This document shows, piece after piece, positions 1-7,537 of a DNA stretch of 64,000 nucleotides. Each line of letters starts with the position of its first letter. Positions within the stretch are counted from its first letter, which is position 1. The notes under the pieces are model-generated. The model saw only the letters and a list, made by a program, of their open reading frames with translations, did not search any database and was not told the origin of the DNA. A program made the translations under genes and the position numbers. This stretch comes from JBBRHQ01 sp963815645 (GTDB taxonomy: Bacteria > Actinomycetota > Thermoleophilia > Solirubrobacterales > 70-9). Where the stretch lies: contig CAWFHL010000001.1 of the NCBI GenBank assembly GCA_963815645.1, forward strand, positions 2,108,001-2,172,000, written 5' to 3'.

Positions 1-1
1 G

Positions 2-73
2 ATCGCCCGCGTAGTCGACGTCACCGACCACGCCGTCGGCACCAACCCCTACTTCGAGCCCGCCAAGAAGTAG
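2..73 (+). CDS. C-terminal tail of a gene entering from the left
   Basis: The reading frame is open from the window edge to a TAG stop at 71-73. It gives 23 residues ending in NPYFEPAKK. The gene begins outside the window. The tail carries no motif that identifies a family, so no function is offered. Confidence 0.5.
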   Translation: MARVVDVTDHAVGTNPYFEPAKK

Positions 74-317
74 GGCACCCGAAGCAACCCACCGACCGGA
101 CCCCGTCCGGCGTGGGGATCGGTTTGGTTCCGGCGCAGTCGCCGCTCGCAGGCAGCGAGGCGAACCGGATCGAGCTAAGCGCGTGAGGCCTTTGAGCGGC
201 TGCGCTCGCGAAGCGCCGAGTTCGAGGCTGACCGGCGGATGCGATCGCGGTGCGCGACTACCTCATCCGCCACCAAGGATGCCGCCGCCACCGAGGACGA
301 GGACGTCTGGGTTCTGC

Positions 318-583
318 AAGATCACCGACGCCGAGCTGATCGCCCGGCGGTGGCCCAGGCGGCGATGGGCGAGTCCTCGGATCGCAAGTTCCTGGGGATG
401 ATCGCCTACCGGCTGCCCGGCTGGTTCGCCCACCTGCCCGACCAGACCCAATACAACCGCCGGCCGAGGATCGCATCCGCCTCGCCGACGGCACCCTGAT
501 CGGCTGCGCCAACTACCCCGGCTGCGCCTCCCACAGCCATTTCGCCGGCGATGCCGCCTATGGCTACTCGCCCTCGCGACCCT
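318..583 (+). pseudogene. Decayed DDE transposase fragment (IS982-like)
   Basis: Three short conserved pieces follow each other in three different frames. First comes ITDAELIA, then VAQAAMGESSDRKFLGMIAY with LPGWFAHLPDQTQYNRR, then LADGTLIGCANYPG ending in AGDAAYGYSPSR. Actinobacterial IS982-type transposases show the same order: TDAEL, VAQ..LG..SE..FL, LFPYLP.QPGYN, and then D(S/G)T....A followed by a GYGY motif. The internal part of the catalytic domain and the whole C-terminus are missing, and at least two frameshifts are needed. No terminal inverted repeats were recognised. The assignment to IS982 rather than a related DDE family is by recall. Confidence 0.6.
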
Positions 584-654
584 TTGGGCGGTAGTGCGGC
601 TCGGTAGCTCTTGGTGTGTAGCTCGACCGCTGTTTGGTCGATGGATCTAGAGAA

Positions 655-2079
655 ATGGCGACGACCAAGCTTGATCCAAGGCCGATTGACTCGCCGCGCT
701 CCTCCTCGGGCGTCGCATCGAAGCCGGTCGCGGATCCGGCGGTATTCGTCAAGGACCTCGAGCGCACCCCGCAGGAACGCCGCGGCATCTACCTCAAGCT
801 GCCCCTGAAGCTGGTGGCGGTGATTGCCATCGCCCTCGGCTGGGCCGGCGTCTCGTTCTGGCTCTCGCTGCCGTGGATCGAAACCCTGGGCCAGTCGATC
901 ACGATGCCGCTCGCGATCGCCGTGATCTTCGGGATCGCGATCATCCCCGGTTACCTCAACGCCAACCTGATCGCCTCCCTGCTGATCGACAAGCCGCCGC
1001 CGCTGCGCTTCGACCTCGACTTCCCTGCGCTCACCCTCCTCATCGCCTGCTTCGAAGAGGAGGGGACGATCGAGGAGACCCTCGACTACGTCGTCAAGCA
1101 GGATTACCCCGGCGAGCTACGGATCTTGGTCGCCGATGACGGCTCCAAGGACCGCACCGCCGCCCGCGCTCGCCGCTTCGCGAAGACCGATCCTCGCGTC
1201 GACGTCCTCACCTTGCCTCACGGCGGCAAGGCCCAGACCCTCACCGGCGCGCTGAAGCAGGTGCGGACGCCCCTGGTGGCAACCGTCGATGCGGACACTC
1301 TCTTGATGGCGTCTGCGCTTCGGCGCATCGTCGCCCGCCTGCTGATCTCCCCGCCGGACACGGTGGCGGTCGCCGGCGCGGTCTTCGTCCGCAACTCCCG
1401 AAGCAACTTCATCACCCGCGCTCAGGAGTGGGATTACTTCCTCGGGATCGCCTCGGTGAAGCGCCAGCAGGGCCTCTTCCAGGGGACGATGGTCGCCCAG
1501 GGCGCCTTCAGCGTCTATCGCACGGCGGCGCTAAACGAGGTTGGAGGCTGGCCCGACCGGATCGGTGAGGACATCGTCCTCACCTGGGCGATGATGCGGG
1601 AGGGCGGGCGGGTTGGCTATGAGCGCACGGCGATCGCCTTCACCGGCGCGCCCGACGACATCAGGGCGTTCGCCCGCCAGCGCGAGCGCTGGGCACGAGG
1701 AATGATCGAGGGGCTGCGCGAGCACGGCGGCGCCCTCTTGGCCAAGGGCCGCGCGAACGTCCACGCCGTCCTGGTCAACTTCGTCTTCCCCTACATCGAC
1801 CTCGTCTACTCGATCGCCTTCCCAATCGGGATCCTTCTGGCCCTCACCGGCAACTTCGCGATCATCGGCCCGATGACGCTGGCGGTGCTGCCGCTGAACC
1901 TGCTGCTCGGCGCGATCATGTTCCACTTCAGCCGGGGCTCGTTCGAGGAGGTCGGCTTGAAGGTCCGCAAGAACTGGCTTGGCTATCTCGGTTACCTGCT
2001 GACCTACCAGCTCTTCATGTCGCCGGTCTCGGTTTCCGGCTACGTCAAGGAGCTGTTCGGCGTGGCGCGGCGTTGGTAG
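655..2079 (+). CDS. Membrane-bound family 2 glycosyltransferase (PgaC/cellulose-synthase-like)
   Basis: This 474-residue protein is a processive GT2 that should polymerise a beta-linked surface polysaccharide at the cytoplasmic membrane. Two hydrophobic segments lie near residues 50-110. The catalytic domain follows, with DDGS near 161, DAD near 213, GED near 304 and QRERW near 343 (the D, DxD, (T/G)ED, Q..RW signature). Further membrane segments fill the C-terminus. The ATG at 655 is preferred to the in-frame TTG at 634, although no strong ribosome site precedes either. No deacetylase, PilZ or export partner is adjacent, so the sugar cannot be named. It is separate from the second GT2 at 52.9-54.7 kb. 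Confidence 0.85.
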   Translation: MATTKLDPRPIDSPRSSSGVASKPVADPAVFVKDLERTPQERRGIYLKLPLKLVAVIAIALGWAGVSFWLSLPWIETLGQSITMPLAIAVIFGIAIIPGYLNANLIASLLIDKPPPLRFDLDFPALTLLIACFEEEGTIEETLDYVVKQDYPGELRILVADDGSKDRTAARARRFAKTDPRVDVLTLPHGGKAQTLTGALKQVRTPLVATVDADTLLMASALRRIVARLLISPPDTVAVAGAVFVRNSRSNFITRAQEWDYFLGIASVKRQQGLFQGTMVAQGAFSVYRTAALNEVGGWPDRIGEDIVLTWAMMREGGRVGYERTAIAFTGAPDDIRAFARQRERWARGMIEGLREHGGALLAKGRANVHAVLVNFVFPYIDLVYSIAFPIGILLALTGNFAIIGPMTLAVLPLNLLLGAIMFHFSRGSFEEVGLKVRKNWLGYLGYLLTYQLFMSPVSVSGYVKELFGVARRW

Positions 2080-2123
2080 CCGGGTTCGCTAGGACCTTGT
2101 CTCCAATCGAGATCGGAGGAGAC

Positions 2124-2237
2124 ATGAGCGACATCCAGTGCCCCGCCCAGTCCGTTCGCGTGGAGCAGGGCGTTTACCATGCAGCCGAACGGCAAGTACG
2201 CGGTCTGCGGCGAGCAGCCCGCGATTCCAAGGACTAG
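2124..2237 (+). CDS. Possible small ORF of 37 residues
   Basis: An ATG follows a strong GGAGGAG ribosome site by two bases and opens a 37-codon frame ending at TAG. The peptide starts MSDIQCPAQSVRVEQG and ends in an Arg/Ala-rich stretch. It overlaps no other intact gene and sits just after the GT2 gene. I recognise no family. The strong ribosome site is the only evidence; the end runs towards the tRNA/hsdM scar, so it may be a truncated remnant. Confidence 0.3.
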   Translation: MSDIQCPAQSVRVEQGVYHAAERQVRGLRRAARDSKD

Positions 2238-2272
2238 TCGAGAAAGAGCGCCGAGGTGCAGGCGCTTCCGAG

Positions 2273-2312
2273 TGGAGCTAGCCGGACTCGAACCGGCGAC
2301 CTCCGGGTGCGA
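2273..2312 (-). other. tRNA-Ala(CGC) 3'-half fragment, probable attachment-site scar
   Basis: Read on the minus strand, these 40 bases match a tRNA from T33 of the anticodon loop (TCGCAC, anticodon CGC) to the discriminator A. They include the T-arm (GCCGG-TTCGAGT-CCGGC) and the 3' acceptor strand TAGCTCC. U70 in that strand fits the G3:U70 identity pair of alanine tRNAs. The 5' half is absent, and an hsdM remnant runs into the fragment instead. A block running from anticodon loop to 3' end is the usual identity segment left by tyrosine-integrase elements that insert into tRNA genes. Confidence 0.7.
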
Positions 2313-2674
2313 TACGGGGAGGCGTTGGTGCGAATGCCGTCGAACTTCGGCTCGTTGGCGCGCTCGATCGCGATCTTTGCTTGGTTGAGCGCCGTGCCGA
2401 TCTCGTTTCGCGGCTTGGTCGCGACGTTGTCCCAAAGAACGATTTCGGGCACGACAAAGTTGAGCATTCGCGGGTCTCGAGCGAGTTGCTCGTCTCCTAT
2501 ACGCTCGGTCAGCGACCTGACCTCCTCGAGGTAGACGTCGCTGATGCGCTTGAAGAAGAGCAGCGCAAAGACGTAGCCACGAAACTCTGAGTGGTCGACG
2601 TTGCTCGCAGGATGTTGGCGGGCCTTTTCGAGAAAGGCGTCGAGTTCGGCCTGCGTCAGACGTCGAGGCTCCGG
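2313..2674 (-). pseudogene. hsdM N-terminal fragment (type I restriction-modification methyltransferase)
   Basis: The minus-strand frame reads LTQAELDAFLEKARQ, then SEFRGYVFALLFFKRISDVY, then a stretch ending GTALNQAKIAIERANEPKFDGI. This is the N-terminal (N12-class) domain of HsdM, with the diagnostic LLF.KR.SDV and the IG.ALN.A...IE..N block. It has no in-frame start: a TAG lies just upstream of the LTQ stretch, and a TTG start is open in a different frame. After about 115 residues it runs directly into the tRNA-Ala half and stops at 2234. The N6-adenine catalytic domain and the hsdS/hsdR partners are absent, so it cannot be functional. It is probably cargo left by an excised or deleted integrative element. 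Confidence 0.7.
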
Positions 2675-2765
2675 CTAGGTCGCTTGCGATCAATCGGCGA
2701 TGCGAGCTCGCTCGACTATCCGTGCGTCCCCGTGAGAAACGAATCGGGCCCCGCTATTAGGAGAA

Positions 2766-2784
2766 ACCCCCGCTAGTCGGGGGT
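2766..2784. terminator. Intrinsic terminator-like hairpin
   Basis: Stem ACCCCCG/CGGGGGT with a five-base loop, followed on the plus strand by ATTTT. It lies just beyond the 5' end of the hsdM remnant. Confidence 0.5.
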
Positions 2785-2791
2785 ATTTTCG

Positions 2792-2807
2792 AATTCCAGC
2801 TGGAATT
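2792..2807. repeat. Perfect 16-bp palindrome
   Basis: AATTCCAGCTGGAATT is a perfect palindrome, unusually AT-rich for this region, immediately after the terminator hairpin. It could be a recombinase or regulator site; nothing adjacent identifies which. Confidence 0.4.
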
Positions 2808-2836
2808 GCCTGCCGCCCGGGGTACCGCGGGGGTAC
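2806..2836 (+). repeat. Dispersed motif copy 1 (hairpin plus GGGGTACCGCGGG)
   Basis: The sequence from TTGCCT through GGGGTACCGCGGGGGTAC resembles 19428-19466, which reads TTGCCT...GGGGCACCGCGGGAGTAC. Both copies directly follow a terminator-like hairpin, and both lie within a few hundred bases of a tRNA 3'-half. Function unknown. The stretch 2838-3138 beyond it holds no recognisable gene. Confidence 0.4.
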
Positions 2837-3138
2837 CTAGAACCGAGTCGAAGCTGGGCATGGACCCCCGTTTCCGAGGGCCCCATGGTTCCCAGATTCT
2901 GGTCTTAGGCCGCACGTTTGGGCTCGACTGCCCATAACCCAAAACTCCTTGGTCCCGAATCCTCCTCGAGCGGCCAGCCGCAGTTGGCTCGAATCATCTC
3001 TCGGATTGGGTTCCAACCGGGGGCCGCGTGCCGTAGTCGGTGAACTCTCGGCCCTTTCGACGCCGTATGGAACCACCCGGACGATGATGTCGTTGGTCTC
3101 CTCAAGGGCGCCAGTCTTGTTGGCTCGACCCGGGCTCG

Positions 3139-3354
3139 CGGTCAACTCATTCCATCACCAGTGCGTCGATCAGATCGGTGAGATGCTGGGTGGCCGTCGC
3201 GAGGGCGCCGGACGGGATGATCGAGGCGGTCGAGGCCAAAGACCGCGAATTCCTCCTCGGCATCCAGTGGAACGCGGAGCTGCTAGCGGACCGGGCGTCG
3301 CACAGTCTGATCTTCGAGCGGCTCGTCGAGGCCTGCGAGGCCGCTGAGTCCTGA
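3139..3354 (+). pseudogene. C-terminal remnant of a PuuD/peptidase-C26 glutamine amidotransferase
   Basis: One frame gives AVNSFHHQCVDQIGEMLG. After a one-base shift a second frame gives VAVARAPDGMIEAVEAKD, then FLLGIQWNAELLAD, and a stop at 3352-3354. This matches the end of gamma-glutamyl-GABA hydrolase-like enzymes (VNSxHHQ....D.L...L.V.A.APDG.IEA.E......LGVQWHPE). The catalytic His of the usual QWHPE motif is Asn here. The N-terminus with the nucleophile Cys is missing. It is a dead fragment. Confidence 0.65.
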
Positions 3355-3520
3355 CCGATTCGCCTGGTCGCCCCGCCGACGGACGCGCTCAGCGCCGCAA
3401 AGCTTCAGACGCTTCGCGCCTTCCGCGACCGGGAGTCGATCAACTCCCTCCCTTATTGTTTTGACGAGGTTCCCAACATGCGGCCAGTCACAGGTCTGGC
3501 CTTGACATGGGAGCAACTCG

Positions 3521-4198
3521 ATGCCTCTGTCTCCAGATGTGGCGCGCCGGGTCTACGATCGGATCGGCCAGCTGCAGGACTCGCAGGCGTTCTACGAGAA
3601 TGCTGCGATCGATCGCATGATCGCCCTTGCCGACCTACCGAACGCCCGCTCCGTATTCGAGCTCGGCTGTGGGACTGGCCGGCTGGCCCAGCGTTTGCTC
3701 GCGGACCACCTTCCGCTTCAGGCCTCGTACCTGGCCACCGACGTCAGCACGCGCATGGTCTCGATCGCCGAGGACCGGCTGGGCGCATGGGCGAGCCGCG
3801 CGAGTGTCCTCGCGCTCGACCCCGCGGCCCGAGGTCTCCCCGGCCAGTCCCGCTCCTTTGACCGCTTCGTCGCCACCTACGTCTTCGACCTGCTCGAGGA
3901 GCACGACGCGCGGCGCCTGCTGGCCGAGGCAGCGCGGCTGCTCGGGTCCGGAGGTCGCCTCTGCGTCGTCGGCATCACCCCGGGACCGGGTGGCATGACG
4001 CGGGGCGTGATGGAAACCTGGGGGGCCATCGCCAACAGGTTTCCGCGCATGGTAGGCGGGTGTCGGCCCATCGACCTGCGCGCCCTGCTGGACCCCGAGC
4101 GCTGGCTGGTCGACGCCAGCGAGGTGGTGACGCGCTGGGCGGTGAGCTCGCAGATCGTCGTCGCCGAGCCTCGAGATGTCAGCCGTCCCCGTGCCTGA
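3521..4198 (+). CDS. Class I SAM-dependent methyltransferase
   Basis: A 225-residue protein with the class I SAM-binding motif FELGCGTGRLAQ near residues 46-57, an acidic strand end (ATDVST) near 72 and YVFDLLEE near 120. The length suits a small-molecule methyltransferase; the substrate cannot be read from the sequence. Its 3' end overlaps the ABC ATPase gene by 23 bases, so the two are probably co-translated and the methyltransferase may act on the transported substrate or on the envelope. That functional link is inference. Confidence 0.8.
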   Translation: MPLSPDVARRVYDRIGQLQDSQAFYENAAIDRMIALADLPNARSVFELGCGTGRLAQRLLADHLPLQASYLATDVSTRMVSIAEDRLGAWASRASVLALDPAARGLPGQSRSFDRFVATYVFDLLEEHDARRLLAEAARLLGSGGRLCVVGITPGPGGMTRGVMETWGAIANRFPRMVGGCRPIDLRALLDPERWLVDASEVVTRWAVSSQIVVAEPRDVSRPRA

Positions 4199-4922
4199 GC
4201 CCGCTGATCGCAACCGCACCGCCCCGCTCGTGCGTCTCCGCGGGGTCACCAAGACATACGGCGCCGGCGAGGTCGTCGTCCATGCTCTGCGCGATGTGGA
4301 CCTGGAGATCTGGCCGCAGGAGTTCGTCGTCCTGCTCGGCCCGAGCGGCTCGGGGAAGACCACGCTGCTCAACGTGATCGGCGGAATCGAGCCGCCGAGC
4401 GGGGGAGAGGTGATCGTCGCGGGCCGCGAGGTCAACGCCCTCGACGAGGAGGGGAGGACCGCCTTTCGGCGCGAGGCGGTCGGCTTCATCTTCCAGTTCT
4501 TCAACCTGATCCCGACGCTGACGGCGCGTGAGAACGTGGAGCTGGTCGCCGAGCTTCAGGGCGCGAGCGCCGAGGCGACACCGCTGCTCGGGCGCGTCGG
4601 CCTCGGCGCCCATCTCGACCGCTTCCCGGCCGAGCTCTCCGGCGGCGAGCAGCAGCGGGTCGCGGTGGCGCGGGCGCTGGCCGGGGCTCCCCGTCTGCTG
4701 CTCGGCGACGAGCCGACCGGCGCCCTCGACCTGGAAACCGGCCGGATGGTGCTCGACCTCCTGAACCGGATGTCGCAAGAGCTCGATCAAACGGTGCTGG
4801 TCGTTACCCACAACGCTGCGATCTCGGGCATGGCCGACCGGATCCTTCGCATGCGCGACGGCCGGATCGCCTCCGACGAGCGCAACGAGCGCCCCCTGGA
4901 CCCGTGGCAGCTCGAGTGGTGA
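4176..4922 (+). CDS. ABC transporter ATP-binding protein (MacB/LolD type)
   Basis: A 248-residue nucleotide-binding subunit. It has Walker A GPSGSGKTT near residues 55-63, the Q-loop region FQFFNLIPTLTARENV, the signature LSGGEQQRVAVARAL near 150 and Walker B LLLGDEPTGALD near 174, followed by an H-loop VVTHN. The FQFFNLIP and TGALD forms are typical of MacB/LolD/FtsE-class ATPases, which power FtsX-type permeases in extrusion or envelope processes rather than solute uptake. The permease gene starts three bases after its stop, which fits a two-component transporter. Confidence 0.92.
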   Translation: MSAVPVPEPADRNRTAPLVRLRGVTKTYGAGEVVVHALRDVDLEIWPQEFVVLLGPSGSGKTTLLNVIGGIEPPSGGEVIVAGREVNALDEEGRTAFRREAVGFIFQFFNLIPTLTARENVELVAELQGASAEATPLLGRVGLGAHLDRFPAELSGGEQQRVAVARALAGAPRLLLGDEPTGALDLETGRMVLDLLNRMSQELDQTVLVVTHNAAISGMADRILRMRDGRIASDERNERPLDPWQLEW

Positions 4923-4925
4923 GCG

Positions 4926-7268
4926 GTGAAGGTGCTTCGGGTAAAGCTTCGTCGCGACCTAAGGCGCCAGCGCGGCCAGTTCGCGGCGATCACGCTGACG
5001 ATCTTCCTCGGAGTGACCCTCTTCGGTGGCACCTATGACGCCTACCGCAACCTCAAGGCCTCCTACCGGGAAGCTTTCGTTCGCTATCGCTTCGCCAACC
5101 TGACGACGACCGCCGGCCCCACCGGGCGCATCGCGCGCGCCACGGCCGGGGTGGAGGCCGTGCAGTCACGGGCCCAGGCCGACCTTCCCTTCGAGATTGG
5201 CCGCACCAAGCTCCTCGGCCGTGTCGTCGGCCTGCCTGCCGCCCACCAGCCGGCGGTGAACCGGGTCGAGATCGACTCGGGCAGCTACCTGAGCCCGCAG
5301 CGCCCGCGCGGCGTGCTCGTCGAGCGTCACACCGCCGATCACTTCGGCCTCGAGCGCGGGGATCGCATCGAGGTTCGCGGCGCCTCCGGGTCGGTAGGCC
5401 TGAGGGTGCTCGGAGTCGCAACTTCCCCCGAGTACTACTGGCCCACCCTCAACCGCCAGAACGTGCTCCCGTCGGCGGACGACTTCGGCGTCGTCTTCGC
5501 CCCCGAGCGCCTCGCCGAGGAGCTCGCGGGCGCGAGACGACCAAACCAGGTAGCGATCTACTACCGCGGCGGCGCGGAGGATCAATCGCTGACCCGGCAA
5601 CTGACCGGGAAGGCTGGAGGCGCCGACGCCATGACGCGGGCGGATCAGCCATCCAACAGCGCCCTGCAGCAGGATGTCAACGGCTTCCAGGAGCTGGCCA
5701 TCCTGTTTCCGCTTCTGTTCCTCACCGCAGCCGGCCTGGCCACTGCGGTGCTGATGCGGCGCCTCGTCACGGCGCAGAGACCGACTATCGGCATGCTACG
5801 AGCCTGCGGTTATTCGAGCCGCCAGGTGGTGGGCCACTTCATCTCCTTCGGCCTCGTGGTCGGCGTCGTCGGCGGCCTGGCCGGGGCGCTCGCCGGACTC
5901 GGGCTGGCCGGGCAGCTGACGAAGGTCTACACGGGAGAGCTCTCGATCCCTGTCTCGCTGACCAGGATCTCGCCGGTGACGTCGATCGTCGGCCTCGGCT
6001 TCGGCGTCGCCACCGGAGTCGCCTCGGCGACGCTCGCGGCGCGGGCGGCGTCCCGGGTTCCGCCGGCCGAAGCCATGCGCAGCTTCGTCTCCGCCGCTGG
6101 GGGCAGGCTAAGCCTGCCGGAGCGCATGTTGCCGCCGCTTCGCCGCCTGCCCGTTCGCTGGCGGATGGTCCTCCGTTCCCTTGGCCGCAACCGGCGGCGC
6201 AATCTCGCGACCGGGCTCGGTGTCGTCCTGGCCCTAACCCTGATCCTCGTCTCCTGGGGCATGATCGACACGACCCAGATCCTCGTCGACCGCCAGTTCA
6301 ACGTGATCGAGCGGCAGGATGCCCAGATCTACTTCGAGCGCCCGCTCGCCGCCGCCGAGCTGCGCTCCGTTGACCGCGTCGCGGGCGTCGCCCACGCGGA
6401 GCCGGCCATCGATGCCCCGGTTTCGCTGGCGGCGGATGGCGAGCGCTATCAGACCGCGCTGGTCGGGCTTAGGCCGAACACGCAGCTTCACCGGTTCCTC
6501 CTGACAGGCGACGGGACCACGAAACTGCCCCCGGACGGCGTTCTCGTCGGCCAGGCGCTTCGCTCGCGGCTGGGGTTGTCGGCGGGGGACGAGCTGGCGA
6601 TATCCGGGCTCGGCTCGGACCTCGAGGCGCGCGCACCGGTCGACGGTTTCCTCGATGAGCCGCTGGGGACCTATGTGTACGCGTCCCTGCCGGCGATTCG
6701 CGCGGCGGCGGGCGCCGGGGCGCGACCCGACTCGGTCCTGGTCCGCTATGAGTCCGGCGTCGACCGTGAGGCGATGCGCCGGCGACTCAGCGCGCTTTCC
6801 GGGGTGACGGCATTCGAGGACACCAGCGCCCTTCACGACTCGGTGAACAGCTACCTGGGGCTCTTCTATGTGTTCGTGGGCGTGACGCTGGCGCTCGGCG
6901 GTGCGATGGCGTTCGCCCTGATGTTCAGCGCGATCTCCGCCAGCATTTCCGAGCGCCGCACCGAGATCGCGACGCTCAGGGCTGCCGGGGCATCGTTCGG
7001 CACCGTTTCGCACCTGATCACGGCGGAGAACGTGCTCGTCACCCTCGCGGCGATCCCGCTCGGACTGCTCGTGGGCTACGAGACAGCACGGCTCTTCATG
7101 GACTCCTTCTCGAGCGACCAGTTCAGCTTCGCGCTGGAGATCCGGGCCTCGACCCTCGTTCTCTCCGCGGTCGCGATCCTGCTCGTCGCCCTGCTCTCCG
7201 AGCGCCCGGGACTGCGAGGGGTCCGCAGACTCGACATCGCGGAGGTGGTGCGCGAGCGCTCGGCCTGA
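4926..7268 (+). CDS. FtsX-type ABC transporter permease
   Basis: A 780-residue permease with two MacB/FtsX modules. There is an N-terminal membrane anchor (about residues 18-38), a long extracytoplasmic domain (about 40-255), a block of membrane helices (about 255-385), a second anchor (about 420-445), a second extracytoplasmic domain, and a final block of three to four helices (about 640-770). GTG at 4926 is the start, three bases after the ATPase stop. Such long duplicated permeases work with LolD/MacB-like ATPases in export or lipid handling. The substrate is unknown. Confidence 0.88.
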   Translation: MKVLRVKLRRDLRRQRGQFAAITLTIFLGVTLFGGTYDAYRNLKASYREAFVRYRFANLTTTAGPTGRIARATAGVEAVQSRAQADLPFEIGRTKLLGRVVGLPAAHQPAVNRVEIDSGSYLSPQRPRGVLVERHTADHFGLERGDRIEVRGASGSVGLRVLGVATSPEYYWPTLNRQNVLPSADDFGVVFAPERLAEELAGARRPNQVAIYYRGGAEDQSLTRQLTGKAGGADAMTRADQPSNSALQQDVNGFQELAILFPLLFLTAAGLATAVLMRRLVTAQRPTIGMLRACGYSSRQVVGHFISFGLVVGVVGGLAGALAGLGLAGQLTKVYTGELSIPVSLTRISPVTSIVGLGFGVATGVASATLAARAASRVPPAEAMRSFVSAAGGRLSLPERMLPPLRRLPVRWRMVLRSLGRNRRRNLATGLGVVLALTLILVSWGMIDTTQILVDRQFNVIERQDAQIYFERPLAAAELRSVDRVAGVAHAEPAIDAPVSLAADGERYQTALVGLRPNTQLHRFLLTGDGTTKLPPDGVLVGQALRSRLGLSAGDELAISGLGSDLEARAPVDGFLDEPLGTYVYASLPAIRAAAGAGARPDSVLVRYESGVDREAMRRRLSALSGVTAFEDTSALHDSVNSYLGLFYVFVGVTLALGGAMAFALMFSAISASISERRTEIATLRAAGASFGTVSHLITAENVLVTLAAIPLGLLVGYETARLFMDSFSSDQFSFALEIRASTLVLSAVAILLVALLSERPGLRGVRRLDIAEVVRERSA

Positions 7269-7270
7269 AG

Positions 7271-7287
7271 CCGACCATCGTGGTCGG
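7271..7287. terminator. Hairpin at the end of the ABC operon
   Basis: A perfect stem CCGACCA/TGGTCGG with a TCG loop starts two bases after the permease stop. There is no T-run, so termination by this hairpin alone is uncertain. Confidence 0.45.
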
Positions 7288-7377
7288 ACGCCATTCCGGG
7301 GTCGATCGGGGTACTAGGATCAACGGGTAGCCAGGGCGCGGTGGACGTCAACACCAGGCGAGGAGAAGGAGGTGCGG

Positions 7378-7497
7378 ATGGAAGCGTCCGGGGCGCAGGG
7401 CGGAGGGGAGAGGCAGGGAGGGGGAGGAGGGGAGAGGCAGGGAGGGGGACTTCCTGGCTCGGCCTGCACCTATGGCACCTCCACCCCAAAGTTCTGA
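7378..7497 (+). CDS. Possible 39-residue Gly-rich peptide with a tandem repeat
   Basis: ATG at 7378 follows AAGGAGG by five bases, one of the best ribosome sites in the window. The peptide begins MEASGAQGG, has two copies of the octapeptide-like GGERQGGG, and ends in LPGSACTYGTSTPKF. The repeat is encoded by an exact 24-bp tandem duplication (7402-7449). It lies between the ABC operon and a convergent acyltransferase gene. No modification enzyme is adjacent, so a ribosomal natural product is only a thought. It may be non-coding purine-rich DNA. Confidence 0.35.
   Translation: MEASGAQGGGERQGGGGGERQGGGLPGSACTYGTSTPKF
7402..7449 (+). repeat. Exact 24-bp tandem repeat, two copies
   Basis: Copies at 7402-7425 and 7426-7449 are identical purine-only sequence except for one C each. 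The G-runs could form a quadruplex. The unit is a multiple of three, so a coding frame would stay open. Confidence 0.8.
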
Positions 7498-7537
7498 GAG
7501 CCCCGCTTTGAAGCGTCTGGGCGGAGCCTAGCGGGGG

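Noticed and set aside
7402..7449. Tandem repeat considered as a CRISPR-like or clustered repeat
   Set aside because: Only two adjacent copies with no spacers and no cas genes.
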